From NCBI RefSeq assembly GCF_042433515.1, contig NZ_JBHLVH010000002.1:85698-149697 (forward strand): a stretch of 64,000 nucleotides of DNA, read 5' to 3'. The stretch is from Kytococcus schroeteri. GTDB taxonomy: Bacteria > Actinomycetota > Actinomycetes > Actinomycetales > Dermatophilaceae. This document shows, piece after piece, positions 1-7,038 of the stretch (position 1 is the stretch's first letter; the number at the start of each line of letters is the position of its first letter). The position numbers and the translations under genes are program-made. The notes beneath the pieces are model-generated. The model worked only from the letters and a program-made list of their open reading frames with translations, did not search any database and was not told where the DNA came from.

Positions 1-156
1 ACCATGGTGGGCCTGATGGTGCTGGGCGTGCTGTGGGTGGTCGTCTACTACGTGACCCAGGGCCGTTACCCGGTGGAGGCCTGGGGCTACTACAACGTGG
101 CCGCCGGCATGGCGCTGCTCATGGGCGGTTTCCTGCTCGCCACACGCTGGCAGTGA
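1..156 (+). CDS. crgA: Cell division protein CrgA, C-terminal part (start outside window)
   Basis: The reading frame is open from the first base and encodes 51 residues before TGA. They form two hydrophobic segments separated by a short loop (TQGRYPVEAWGYYN) and end in TRWQ. CrgA (UPF0233) proteins are actinobacterial membrane proteins of about 80-95 residues with two transmembrane helices and a terminal R-W-x, so roughly half the protein is visible. CrgA interacts with FtsZ, FtsI and other septal proteins in the membrane and helps coordinate septal peptidoglycan synthesis. Its position beside a rhomboid gene and a cyclophilin, close to gyrA/gyrB, is the usual one. The start and N-terminal tail cannot be judged. 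Confidence 0.88.
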   Translation, partial: TMVGLMVLGVLWVVVYYVTQGRYPVEAWGYYNVAAGMALLMGGFLLATRWQ

Positions 157-251
157 CCGTCCACAGCCTGTGGACGACGGGAATCACACCGATGTGATTT
201 CCCACAGGCCGTCCACAGGCTGGGGAAAACCACACCGTTGTGATCCACAGG
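157..251. other. Cluster of DnaA-box-like motifs and an imperfect direct repeat between crgA and the rhomboid gene
   Basis: Five nonamers resembling the actinobacterial DnaA box TTGTCCACA lie here: ccgtccaca (157-165), inverted tgtggacga (169-177), tttcccaca (198-206), ccgtccaca (209-217) and tgatccaca (241-249). The first two are head to head with a 3-base spacer inside the perfect palindrome 159-175. There is also a 7-base stem (182-188 with 193-199, loop ccga), and the block 182-208 recurs imperfectly at 228-251 (both contain a CACACCG[A/T]TGTG dyad followed by CCACAGG). The two flanking genes converge, so part of this may also act as a transcription end. DnaA binding is inference. Confidence 0.5.
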
Positions 252-285
252 GTGGGGAGGGAGCCACGGCACCTCCCCACGCGGC

Positions 286-1206
286 TCAGGGGACCAGACC
301 CGCCAGCGGGTCGCCCACCATCGCGTACCGGGCCAGCGCCAGGGCCACCAGCACCACCACGGTCCCGGCCACCACCCACCACGCGAGGGCGGGCGTGCGG
401 GTGCGGGCCGCCCGCGCCATGCCCCACGCGAGGACGGCGCCGGTGAGCGCACCACCCAGGTGCGCCTCCCACTCGATGTTGGGGTAGACGAAGCCGATCA
501 CCGCGTTGATGGCGATGAGCACGAGCATCGGGGTGGTGGACCGGCCCCGCGCGTGGTCCACGACCAACAGCGCCAGGAAGAGCCCGAACACCGCGCCGGA
601 GGCCCCCACGCTGCCGGAGTACCAGTCCCCCCAGGAGCGCGCGGCGACGTCCGGGGGCGTGGCCAGCAGCAGCGAGCCCACCGAGCCCCCGAGACCGCTC
701 ACCAGGTACAGCGCCAGGTAGCGCGCCGGCCCGAGCAGCCGCTCCAGGTAGCCCCCCACCGACCACAGCGCCACCATGTTGAACAGCAGGTGGGTGGGAC
801 CGGACGGGTCGTGCAGGAAGGCCGAGCTGACGAAGCGCCACGGCTCGGCGTCGGCCAGACCGGGCACGAAGGCACCCCACTGGGTGAGCTGGGGCAGCGC
901 CAGCTGCACCAGCCACAGGGCCACGCACAGCCCGATGAGGCCGTACGTCACGGGCATGTCGCCCCACCCGAGCTCCCGGCCGCCCAGGCTGGTGCGCCGC
1001 GCCGGCATCGCCCGGCGTGCCGCGCGCACGCAGTCCACGCACTGCACCCCCACGGCCGCCGGCTGCTGGCAGGCGGGGCACGCGGGCCGCTCGCACCGCT
1101 GGCAGCGGATGTAGCTGGGCCGGTCGGGGTGCCGCGGACAGACGGGAGCACCGCCCCCCGGCGTGGAGGGGCGGTGCTCCGGGTCACCCGGCAGGGGGGT
1201 GCTCAC
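286..1206 (-). CDS. Rhomboid family intramembrane serine protease with N-terminal zinc finger
   Basis: 306 residues, GTG start. Residues 23-59 carry paired Cys/His motifs (CPRHPDRPSYIRCQRC, CPAC, CVDC) typical of the B-box-like zinc finger that precedes many actinobacterial rhomboids. The membrane part has six to seven hydrophobic segments from about residue 85. The catalytic dyad is visible: Ser203 in GASGAVFG and His249 in EAHLGG, with the supporting H139-xxx-N143. Rhomboids cut transmembrane segments of other proteins within the membrane; the substrate here is unknown. The GTG lies 13 bases downstream of the ppiA stop on the same strand, so the two are probably cotranscribed. Confidence 0.9.
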   Translation of the reverse strand: MSTPLPGDPEHRPSTPGGGAPVCPRHPDRPSYIRCQRCERPACPACQQPAAVGVQCVDCVRAARRAMPARRTSLGGRELGWGDMPVTYGLIGLCVALWLVQLALPQLTQWGAFVPGLADAEPWRFVSSAFLHDPSGPTHLLFNMVALWSVGGYLERLLGPARYLALYLVSGLGGSVGSLLLATPPDVAARSWGDWYSGSVGASGAVFGLFLALLVVDHARGRSTTPMLVLIAINAVIGFVYPNIEWEAHLGGALTGAVLAWGMARAARTRTPALAWWVVAGTVVVLVALALARYAMVGDPLAGLVP

Positions 1207-1219
1207 GTGCGGTGGTGCG

Positions 1220-1738
1220 TCAGTCGTTGACGGTGACGCTGGTGATCTCGACCTTCTCCAGCGGCGCGTCCATGCGACCGGTGGGCACCTTGGCGATGGC
1301 GTCGACGACCTTCTGGCCCTCGGGGTCCTTCACCTCGCCGAAGATCGTGTGCTTGCCCTGCAGGTGCGGGGTGGGGGTCACGGTGATGAAGAACTGGGAG
1401 CCGTTGGTGCCCTTGCCCATGCGGATGCCGGCGTTGGCCATGGCCAGCAGGTAGGGGCGGTCGTAGGCCAGGTCCGGGGAGATCTCGTCGTCGAACATGT
1501 AGCCCGGGCCGCCGGTGCCGGTGCCCAGCGGGCAGCCGCCCTGGATCATGAAGCCGTCGATGATGCGGTGGAAGCCGAGGCCGTCGTAGAAGGGCGTCGG
1601 GTTGGAGCGGCCCGCGTCGTCCTTGTACTCCTTGGTGCCCTTGGCGAGGCCGACGAAGTTCTCGACCGTCTTGGGCGCCTGGTTCTCGAACAGCTCGACC
1701 GGGATGTCGCCGAGCGTGGTGTGCAGCGTGATGTTCAT
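1220..1738 (-). CDS. ppiA: Peptidyl-prolyl cis-trans isomerase, cyclophilin type
   Basis: 172 residues. The frame is open further upstream, but the cyclophilin fold begins at MNITLHTTLGDIPVELF, so the ATG at 1738 is chosen. Family hallmarks in order: FHRIIDGFMIQGG (catalytic Arg), MANAG, GSQFFIT and HTIFGEV. There is no signal peptide, so it is probably the cytoplasmic actinobacterial PpiA, catalysing proline cis-trans isomerisation during folding. The segment AKGTKEYKDDAGRSNPTPFYDG is a longer loop than in E. coli PpiB and is common in actinobacteria. It precedes the rhomboid gene on the same strand and is divergent from the membrane-protein gene at 1882. Confidence 0.92.
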   Translation of the reverse strand: MNITLHTTLGDIPVELFENQAPKTVENFVGLAKGTKEYKDDAGRSNPTPFYDGLGFHRIIDGFMIQGGCPLGTGTGGPGYMFDDEISPDLAYDRPYLLAMANAGIRMGKGTNGSQFFITVTPTPHLQGKHTIFGEVKDPEGQKVVDAIAKVPTGRMDAPLEKVEITSVTVND

Positions 1739-1881
1739 GGCGCCATTGTCACAGAACGGCCTCGGACCGTGGTGCGGGGCGGTGGGCGCGTCACCCCGAG
1801 CTCCTCCGACGGCCCCCGAGGTGGTGGTCACTGCGCCCTTCGGTGCAGGATGGGGGCAGAGCCCACGACCGAGGAGGATTC

Positions 1882-2949
1882 GTGATCGACAACCCGTTCC
1901 GCAAGAAGACCGCCAGCGAGCGGCTGGCCGAGAACGCGCGCCAGCGCTTCAGCGCCGCCGCCGACGCATCGCAGGACGCCGGTGAGCGCGCCCGCGAGAT
2001 CGGCGCCCGCACCGCGGAGGGTGCGACCGCCTCGGCGAAGAGCGCCGGGTCCGCCCTCGCCGGGCTCGTGCCCACCGTGGCCGCCGCCTTCGCCGCGGCC
2101 CGCTCCAAGACCGCCCACGGCATCAGCGACGGCGTGGACGCGTCGGCCAGCACCCTCTCCGACGGCCTGGACGCCGCCCCGGAGAAGGTCGACCACGCCC
2201 GCGACTGGATCGTCGACGAGCTGCTGCCCAAGCTGCAGGGCATGGTGGACGGCACCGTGGAGGCCAAGGACGAGGCCGCCGACTCCGGCGGTGCGCTCTC
2301 CACCTTCGCCGGGGAGACCGTGCAGAAGCGTCAGCGCAAGGGCGGCGTGCTCATGGTGCTGGGTCTTGCCCTCCTGGGTGGTGCCGCCTACTTCTGGTAC
2401 ACCGACCAGAAGCGTCGTCAGGGTGACCCGTGGCAGCGCGTGGCCACCACCGAGGACCCGTGGGCCGGCACCGAGCGCCGCAGCGTCTCGGCCGCCGCCA
2501 ACCCCGGCGCCGGCATGCGTCCCAGCGCCACCGCCCACACCACCCCGGCCGTGGGCGAGAAGGTGCACCTGAGCCCCTCCGAGGCCGCTCGTGAGGCGCA
2601 GGGCACCGGCCCGGTGTCCGCCCTGGCCACCGGTCGCCCGGCCCAGTCCGTGGCCCCCGCCGGCACCGGCACCACCACGCCTGCCACCTCGGACAAGCCC
2701 GCCACCGAGCCGACCACCGGCTCGCAGCGCCGCTTCGAGGACCCGGCGACGACCGGCCCCATCGCCACCGGCTACGCCCAGAAGGCGGACGACATCGCCG
2801 GCGACAACGCCCCCACCCAGTCCATCCCGACCGTGGGTGAGCGCCTCAACCCGGTGGACGCCCGCCCGTCGGACAACAACGTGGACCCCTACGGCGAGGG
2901 CGACGCCCCCACCCGCAAGGGCACCGACGAGAAGTGGCTGCGCAACTGA
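1882..2949 (+). CDS. Ala-rich single-pass membrane protein of unknown function (DUF5324-like)
   Basis: 355 residues. The GTG at 1882 is chosen because GAGGAGG lies 5 bases upstream; an earlier ATG has no such site. The N-terminal half (about 1-150) is Ala/Lys/Asp-rich and probably helical. One transmembrane segment (MVLGLALLGGAAYFWYT, about 167-185) follows a basic KRQRKGG stretch, and after it comes a long, low-complexity Pro/Thr/Ala tail ending KWLRN. The overall plan (charged helix, basic patch, one membrane segment followed by DPW) resembles the DUF5324 proteins that sit near the cyclophilin gene in Streptomyces, but I cannot assert homology. The function is unknown. Confidence 0.7.
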   Translation: MIDNPFRKKTASERLAENARQRFSAAADASQDAGERAREIGARTAEGATASAKSAGSALAGLVPTVAAAFAAARSKTAHGISDGVDASASTLSDGLDAAPEKVDHARDWIVDELLPKLQGMVDGTVEAKDEAADSGGALSTFAGETVQKRQRKGGVLMVLGLALLGGAAYFWYTDQKRRQGDPWQRVATTEDPWAGTERRSVSAAANPGAGMRPSATAHTTPAVGEKVHLSPSEAAREAQGTGPVSALATGRPAQSVAPAGTGTTTPATSDKPATEPTTGSQRRFEDPATTGPIATGYAQKADDIAGDNAPTQSIPTVGERLNPVDARPSDNNVDPYGEGDAPTRKGTDEKWLRN

Positions 2950-2965
2950 CGCGCTGACCGTCCCG

Positions 2966-3015
2966 GAGCACGATGAAGGGCCGACCCCCTCGGGGGTCGG
3001 CCCTTCATCGTGCTC
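2966..3015. terminator. Bidirectional terminator, 24-base perfect stem
   Basis: Bases 2966-2989 are the exact reverse complement of 2992-3015, giving a perfect stem with a minimal loop. It sits between the convergent genes ending at 2949 (plus) and 3033 (minus), where it can end transcription from both sides. There is no clear U-run, which is common in GC-rich actinobacteria. Confidence 0.8.
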
Positions 3016-3032
3016 TGCGTGGCCGCGGGGGA

Positions 3033-3164
3033 TCAGACCTGCGCGGGCAGCTCGTCGGTGGCAGCGGCCCAGAGCTCGGAGGTCTTGGCGTTCTTGTCCA
3101 GGGTGCGGGTCACGAGGAGGGCGGCGACGCCGGCGATACCGAGGGCCAGGAGGGTGTTCTTCAT
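3033..3164 (-). CDS. DLW-39 family small membrane protein
   Basis: 43 residues, ATG at 3164. An N-terminal hydrophobic segment (residues 3-18, LLALGIAGVAALLVTR) is followed by a charged stretch and SELWAAATDELP. The DLW-39 family of actinobacteria consists of proteins of about 39 residues with one membrane segment and a C-terminal DLW-x-x-A-T-D motif; here the first residue of the motif is Glu. The gene lies just after tRNA-Ile/tRNA-Ala and gyrA, which is the characteristic family location. It starts 10 bases after the stop of the PqqD-like gene, so they are probably cotranscribed. The function of the family is not known. Confidence 0.82.
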   Translation of the reverse strand: MKNTLLALGIAGVAALLVTRTLDKNAKTSELWAAATDELPAQV

Positions 3165-3174
3165 ACCCGCAAGC

Positions 3175-3438
3175 CTACGCCGTCAGGAACCCGTCGGAGA
3201 GCATGAGGTCCAGGGCCTCCTCCAGTTGGGCCGGCGCCTCGGGCGGGTACTCGCCGTAGGCGTCCAGCACCTGCTCGACCAGGGCCGGGCGCTCCACCGG
3301 GCCCTCGGCGGTGAGGTCCCACAGCAGCACCGCGGGCCCCTGGAGGACGCGCAGCGGGCCGGAGGGGAGCAGGGCCACCACCACCTCCTGCTCGCGGTCC
3401 ACGAAGGCGACGTTCTCGGCACGGGCGACGGGGGGCAT
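3175..3438 (-). CDS. PqqD-like (RiPP recognition element fold) small protein
   Basis: 87 residues from the ATG at 3438. The frame reaches an earlier ATG at 3477, but MPPVARAENVAFVD is the natural start of the domain. The pattern of two or three beta strands (VAFVDREQEVVVAL), LLWDLTAEGPVERPALVEQV and a final LEEALDLMLSDGFLTA matches PqqD/RRE folds, which bind leader peptides of ribosomally made peptides or partner proteins. No radical-SAM enzyme, precursor peptide or PQQ gene is visible nearby, so a role in peptide modification is not supported by context. It could be a free-standing adaptor. Confidence 0.6.
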   Translation of the reverse strand: MPPVARAENVAFVDREQEVVVALLPSGPLRVLQGPAVLLWDLTAEGPVERPALVEQVLDAYGEYPPEAPAQLEEALDLMLSDGFLTA

Positions 3439-3487
3439 GGTCCGGAGACTAGCCTGCGCTGCCTCGCTCACGCCCACAGGACGCCAA

Positions 3488-3517
3488 AAGGCCGCCCGGC
3501 GGGTGCCGGACGGCCTT
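3488..3517 (-). terminator. Terminator after tRNA-Ala
   Basis: A 13-base stem with one mismatch (3488-3500 with 3505-3517) lies 10 bases beyond the 3' end of tRNA-Ala. On the minus strand the hairpin is followed directly by a run of T residues, so it reads as an intrinsic terminator of the tRNA transcript. Confidence 0.7.
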
Positions 3518-3526
3518 CTGGAACCG

Positions 3527-3599
3527 TGGAGCCTAGGGGACTCGAACCCCTAACCCTCTGCTTGCAAAGCAGATGCGCTACCAATTGCGCCAAGGCCCC
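3527..3599 (-). tRNA. tRNA-Ala (anticodon TGC)
   Basis: A 73-base cloverleaf. The acceptor stem GGGGCCT pairs with AGGCTCC (one G-U), the anticodon arm is CTGCTTTGCAAAGCAG with TGC in the loop, and the T arm has the standard GGTTCGAGTCC. The 3' CCA is not encoded (ACGG follows), consistent with the CCA-adding enzyme gene at 29906. It lies 15 bases downstream of tRNA-Ile, the usual pair after gyrA in actinobacteria. Confidence 0.95.
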
Positions 3600-3614
3600 C
3601 AGGGGGTGGATGGG

Positions 3615-3688
3615 TGGGCCTAACTGGACTTGAACCAGTGACCTCTGTCTTATCAGGACAGCGCTCTAACCGACTGAGCTATAGGCCC
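3615..3688 (-). tRNA. tRNA-Ile (anticodon GAT)
   Basis: A 74-base cloverleaf. The acceptor GGGCCTA pairs with TAGGCCC, the D arm is AGCTCAGTCGGTTAGAGCG, the anticodon arm has CTGATAA in the loop (GAT, Ile), and the T arm contains GGTTCAAGTCC. CCA is not encoded. It forms a short transcript with tRNA-Ala and lies 72 bases after the DUF3566 gene. Confidence 0.95.
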
Positions 3689-3760
3689 GTGCTGTCACGG
3701 CTTACCGTGATGCGAGGGGATACGGTACAGCACCTCGTGCGGATTGCGCCAATCGGCGCC

Positions 3761-4255
3761 TCAGTCCTCCACGAGGTCCACCTGCAGCCCGCCCACGAGG
3801 GCCGACATCAGGTTGTAGATGAACGCCAGGAGAGTGCCCAGGACGGTCACCACCACCGTGTTCACCACGGCGAACACGGTGGTGAACGTGAGCACCGTCC
3901 CCAGGCCGAGCAGGTCGGTGAGTTCGGTGGCCTTCCCCTGGTCGGCCTTGGTGCCCACCAGCTCGCCCACGAGCTTGTTGACGTCGTCGAAGACGCCCAG
4001 CAGCGAGAGCGCCAGCCACAGCAGGGTGGTGCCGGCCACGATGGCCAGCCCCAACCCCACGCCGGTGAGGAAGCTCAGCTTGAGCGCCGAGCCGAGGCTC
4101 ACCGAGTGCACCGTCGAGCGGCGCAGGGCCCGGCTGCCGCCATCGCCGCCACCGTAGAGGGTGCGCAGGTCGAGTCGGCGGCCACCGTCGCCCCCCGCCG
4201 ATCGGCGGGAGGAGCGGCTGCGACGGGTGGGCGGGGTCTTCTGCGTCCTGCTCAC
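3761..4255 (-). CDS. DUF3566 membrane protein
   Basis: 164 residues, starting at a GTG that overlaps the gyrA stop by four bases (GTGA), so translation is probably coupled. A basic, disordered N-terminus (about 45 residues) is followed by two transmembrane segments (about 59-84, FLTGVGLGLAIVAGTTLLWLAL; and about 120-148, FTTVFAVVNTVVVTVLGTLL) and a conserved YNLMSALVGGLQVDLVED end. This is the DUF3566 family, found immediately downstream of gyrA in actinobacteria (Rv0007 in M. tuberculosis). The function is unknown, and its constant place after gyrA is the only contextual hint. Confidence 0.9.
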   Translation of the reverse strand: MSRTQKTPPTRRSRSSRRSAGGDGGRRLDLRTLYGGGDGGSRALRRSTVHSVSLGSALKLSFLTGVGLGLAIVAGTTLLWLALSLLGVFDDVNKLVGELVGTKADQGKATELTDLLGLGTVLTFTTVFAVVNTVVVTVLGTLLAFIYNLMSALVGGLQVDLVED

Positions 4256-6981
4256 GACTCGTCCTCTCCGGTGGCACCGGTGGTGCCGTCGGCCACCACG
4301 GTGGCCTCCTGGGTGGTGTCGGCGTTCTCGTCGGCCTCCGCCTCGGCATCGGCCTGCTCCTCGGCGTGGGCGCGGGCCACGGCCACGATGTGCTCCTTCT
4401 TGCCCGGGTCGGCGAAGCGCACCCCGGAGGTGTCACGCCCAGTGAGGCGCACCTCGTCGGCGCGGCTGCGCACCACCTTGCCCGAGCTCATGACCACCAT
4501 CACCTCGTGGTGGTCGCCCACCACGAGGGCGCCCACGAGGTCGCCAGCCTTCTCGGTGGCCTTGGCCACCTTGATGCCCAGGCCGCCACGGCCCTGCACA
4601 CGGTACTGGTCCACGCTGGTGCGCTTGGCCATGCCGTTCTCGAACACCACGAACACCTGGGCCCCGTCGGCCTGCTCGTGCGGCACGGTGCGCATGACCA
4701 GCAGCTCGTCGTCGCCGCGGAAGCGCATGCCGGTCACACCCGAGGTGGCGCGGCCCATCGGGCGCAGCTGGTCGTCCGAGGCCCGGAAACGCAGGCTCTG
4801 GCCCTGACGGCTCACGAGCAGGATGTCGTCCTCACCGTCCACCAGGCGCGCGCCCACGAGCTCGTCGCCCTCGCGCAGGTTGACGGCGATGAGGCCACCG
4901 GAGCGCGGGGAGTCGTACTCGGTGAGGCGGGTCTTCTTGACCAGGCCGTTCTTGGTGGCGAGCACCAGGTAGGGCGCGGCCTCGTAGTCCTTGATGGCCA
5001 GCACCTGGGCGATCTTCTCGTCCGGACCGAAGGCCATGATGTTGGCCACGTGCTGGCCCTTGGAGTCGCGCGACCCCTCGGGCAGCTCCCACGCCCGCGC
5101 GCGGTAGACGCGCCCGGCATCGGTGAAGAAGAGCAGCCACGAGTGGGTCTGGGTGGTGAAGAAGTGGTCCACCACGTCGTCGGCGCGCAGCGTGGTGCCG
5201 CGCACGCCCTTGCCGCCGCGGCGCTGCGAGCGGTAGGCGTCCACGCGGATGCGCTTGGCGTACCCACCCCGGGTGATGGTCACCACCACGTTCTCGTCCG
5301 GGATGAGGTCCTCCATGTTGACCTCGGCGTCGTTGGGCACGATCTCCGTGCGGCGCTCGTCGCCGTACTTGTCCACGATCTCGGCGAGCTCCTCACTGAT
5401 GATCGTGCGCTGGCGGGCGGGCGTGGCCAGGATGTCCTGGAGGTCCTCGATGAGGGCCTGCAGGCGGTCGTGCTCGTCGATGATCTTCTGGCGCTCCAGC
5501 GCGGCCAGGCGGCGCAGCTGCATGTCGAGGATGGCGCGCGCCTGGACCTCGTCGATGTCGAGCAGCTCCATCAGGCCGTCGCGCGCCTCCTCCACGGTGG
5601 GCGAGCGGCGGATGAGGGCGATCACCTCGTCGAGCATGTCCAGCGCCTTGAGCAGGCCGCGCAGGATGTGGATCTGCTCCTCGGCGCGCTTCAGGCGGTA
5701 GGTGGTGCGGCGGACGATGACCTCGACCTGGTGGTCCACCCAGTGGCGCACGAAGGCGTTGAGCGGCAGCGTGCGGGGCACGCCGTCCACCAGGGCCAGC
5801 ATGTTGGCGCCGAAGTTCTGCTGCAGCTGGGTGTGCTTGTAGAGGTTGTTGAGCACCACCTTGGCCACGGCGTCTCGCTTGAGCACGATGACCAGGCGCT
5901 GGCCGGTGCGACCGGAGGTCTCGTCGCGCAGGTCCGCGATGCCCTGCAGCTTGCCGGTCTTCACCAGCTCGGCGATCTTGCGGGCCAGGGCGTCGGGGTT
6001 CACCTGGTAGGGCAGCTCGGTGACCACCAGGCAGGTGCGGCCCTGGATCTCCTCCACCTCCACCACGGCGCGCATGGTGATGGAGCCGCGGCCGGTGCGG
6101 TAGGCGTCCTCGATGCCGGAGCGGCCCATGATCTTGGCCCCGGTGGGGAAGTCCGGACCCTTGATGACCTGGAGCAGCTTCTCCTGCAGCTCCTCCTTGG
6201 AGGCCTCGGGGTGCTCCAGCAGCCACTGGCAGCCCTCGGCCACCTCCCGCAGGTTGTGCGGCGGGATCTGCGTGGCCATGCCCACCGCGATGCCGGCCGA
6301 GCCGTTGACCAGCAGGTTGGGGAAGCGGGCCGGCAGCACGGTCGGCTGCAGGGTGCGGCCGTCGTAGTTGGGCTCGAAGTCGACCGTGTCCTCGGTGATG
6401 TCGCGCACCAGCTCCATGGCCAGCGGCTGCATGCGGCACTCGGTGTAACGCGGGGCGGCGGCACCGTCGTCACCGGCGGAGCCGAAGTTGCCCTGGCCGT
6501 CGATGAGCGGGTAGCGCATGGCCCACGGCTGCGAGAGGCGCACCATCGCGTCGTAGATGGCCGAGTCGCCGTGCGGGTGGTAGTTGGCCATGACGTCGCC
6601 CACCACGCGGGCGCACTTGTTGTACGAGCGGTCGGGGCGGTAGCCGCCGTCGTACATGGCGTACACGATGCGGCGGTGCACCGGCTTGAGGCCGTCACGG
6701 ACGTCCGGCAGCGCGCGAGACACGATGACGCTCATGGCGTACTCGATGTAGCTGCGCTGCATCTCGCTGGAGAGGTCCACCGGCTCGATGCGGCCGTGCT
6801 CGGGGATGGCGTCCCACGCCGGGGCCACGGGGGCGGGCAGGTCGTCCACCGGGTCGGTGCCGGCGGCCACCTGGGCGCCCTCGGTGGGCTGCTCGGCATC
6901 GCCGGCCCCGGTCCCCTCCACCGGGGTCTCGTCGGTGGGCTCGATCGGCTCGTTCGGGTCCTGCGGGGGCTGCTCGCTCAC
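4252..6981 (-). CDS. gyrA: DNA gyrase subunit A
   Basis: 909 residues, GTG start with GAGGTAGG just upstream. An acidic N-terminal extension of about 60 residues precedes the conserved core. The catalytic tyrosine is Tyr179 in RYTECRM. The quinolone-resistance region reads HPHGDSAIYD with Ser140 and Asp144, i.e. the residues associated with quinolone susceptibility. The C-terminal beta-pinwheel has the GyrA box QRRGGKG, and the protein ends in an acidic tail (about 30 residues). With GyrB it forms the A2B2 enzyme that introduces negative supercoils. It follows gyrB by 57 bases on the same strand and is followed by DUF3566 with a GTGA overlap. Confidence 0.98.
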   Translation of the reverse strand: MSEQPPQDPNEPIEPTDETPVEGTGAGDAEQPTEGAQVAAGTDPVDDLPAPVAPAWDAIPEHGRIEPVDLSSEMQRSYIEYAMSVIVSRALPDVRDGLKPVHRRIVYAMYDGGYRPDRSYNKCARVVGDVMANYHPHGDSAIYDAMVRLSQPWAMRYPLIDGQGNFGSAGDDGAAAPRYTECRMQPLAMELVRDITEDTVDFEPNYDGRTLQPTVLPARFPNLLVNGSAGIAVGMATQIPPHNLREVAEGCQWLLEHPEASKEELQEKLLQVIKGPDFPTGAKIMGRSGIEDAYRTGRGSITMRAVVEVEEIQGRTCLVVTELPYQVNPDALARKIAELVKTGKLQGIADLRDETSGRTGQRLVIVLKRDAVAKVVLNNLYKHTQLQQNFGANMLALVDGVPRTLPLNAFVRHWVDHQVEVIVRRTTYRLKRAEEQIHILRGLLKALDMLDEVIALIRRSPTVEEARDGLMELLDIDEVQARAILDMQLRRLAALERQKIIDEHDRLQALIEDLQDILATPARQRTIISEELAEIVDKYGDERRTEIVPNDAEVNMEDLIPDENVVVTITRGGYAKRIRVDAYRSQRRGGKGVRGTTLRADDVVDHFFTTQTHSWLLFFTDAGRVYRARAWELPEGSRDSKGQHVANIMAFGPDEKIAQVLAIKDYEAAPYLVLATKNGLVKKTRLTEYDSPRSGGLIAVNLREGDELVGARLVDGEDDILLVSRQGQSLRFRASDDQLRPMGRATSGVTGMRFRGDDELLVMRTVPHEQADGAQVFVVFENGMAKRTSVDQYRVQGRGGLGIKVAKATEKAGDLVGALVVGDHHEVMVVMSSGKVVRSRADEVRLTGRDTSGVRFADPGKKEHIVAVARAHAEEQADAEAEADENADTTQEATVVADGTTGATGEDES

Positions 6982-7038
6982 AGTGCCTACCTCAGTATCT
7001 CGTAGTCGCTAGAAAGTCGTAGAAGCTCTGATCGAGCG

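Noticed and set aside
3175..3438. PqqD-like gene as part of a PQQ or RiPP biosynthesis cluster
   Set aside because: No PqqA/B/C/E, radical-SAM enzyme or precursor peptide is visible; only the fold similarity remains.
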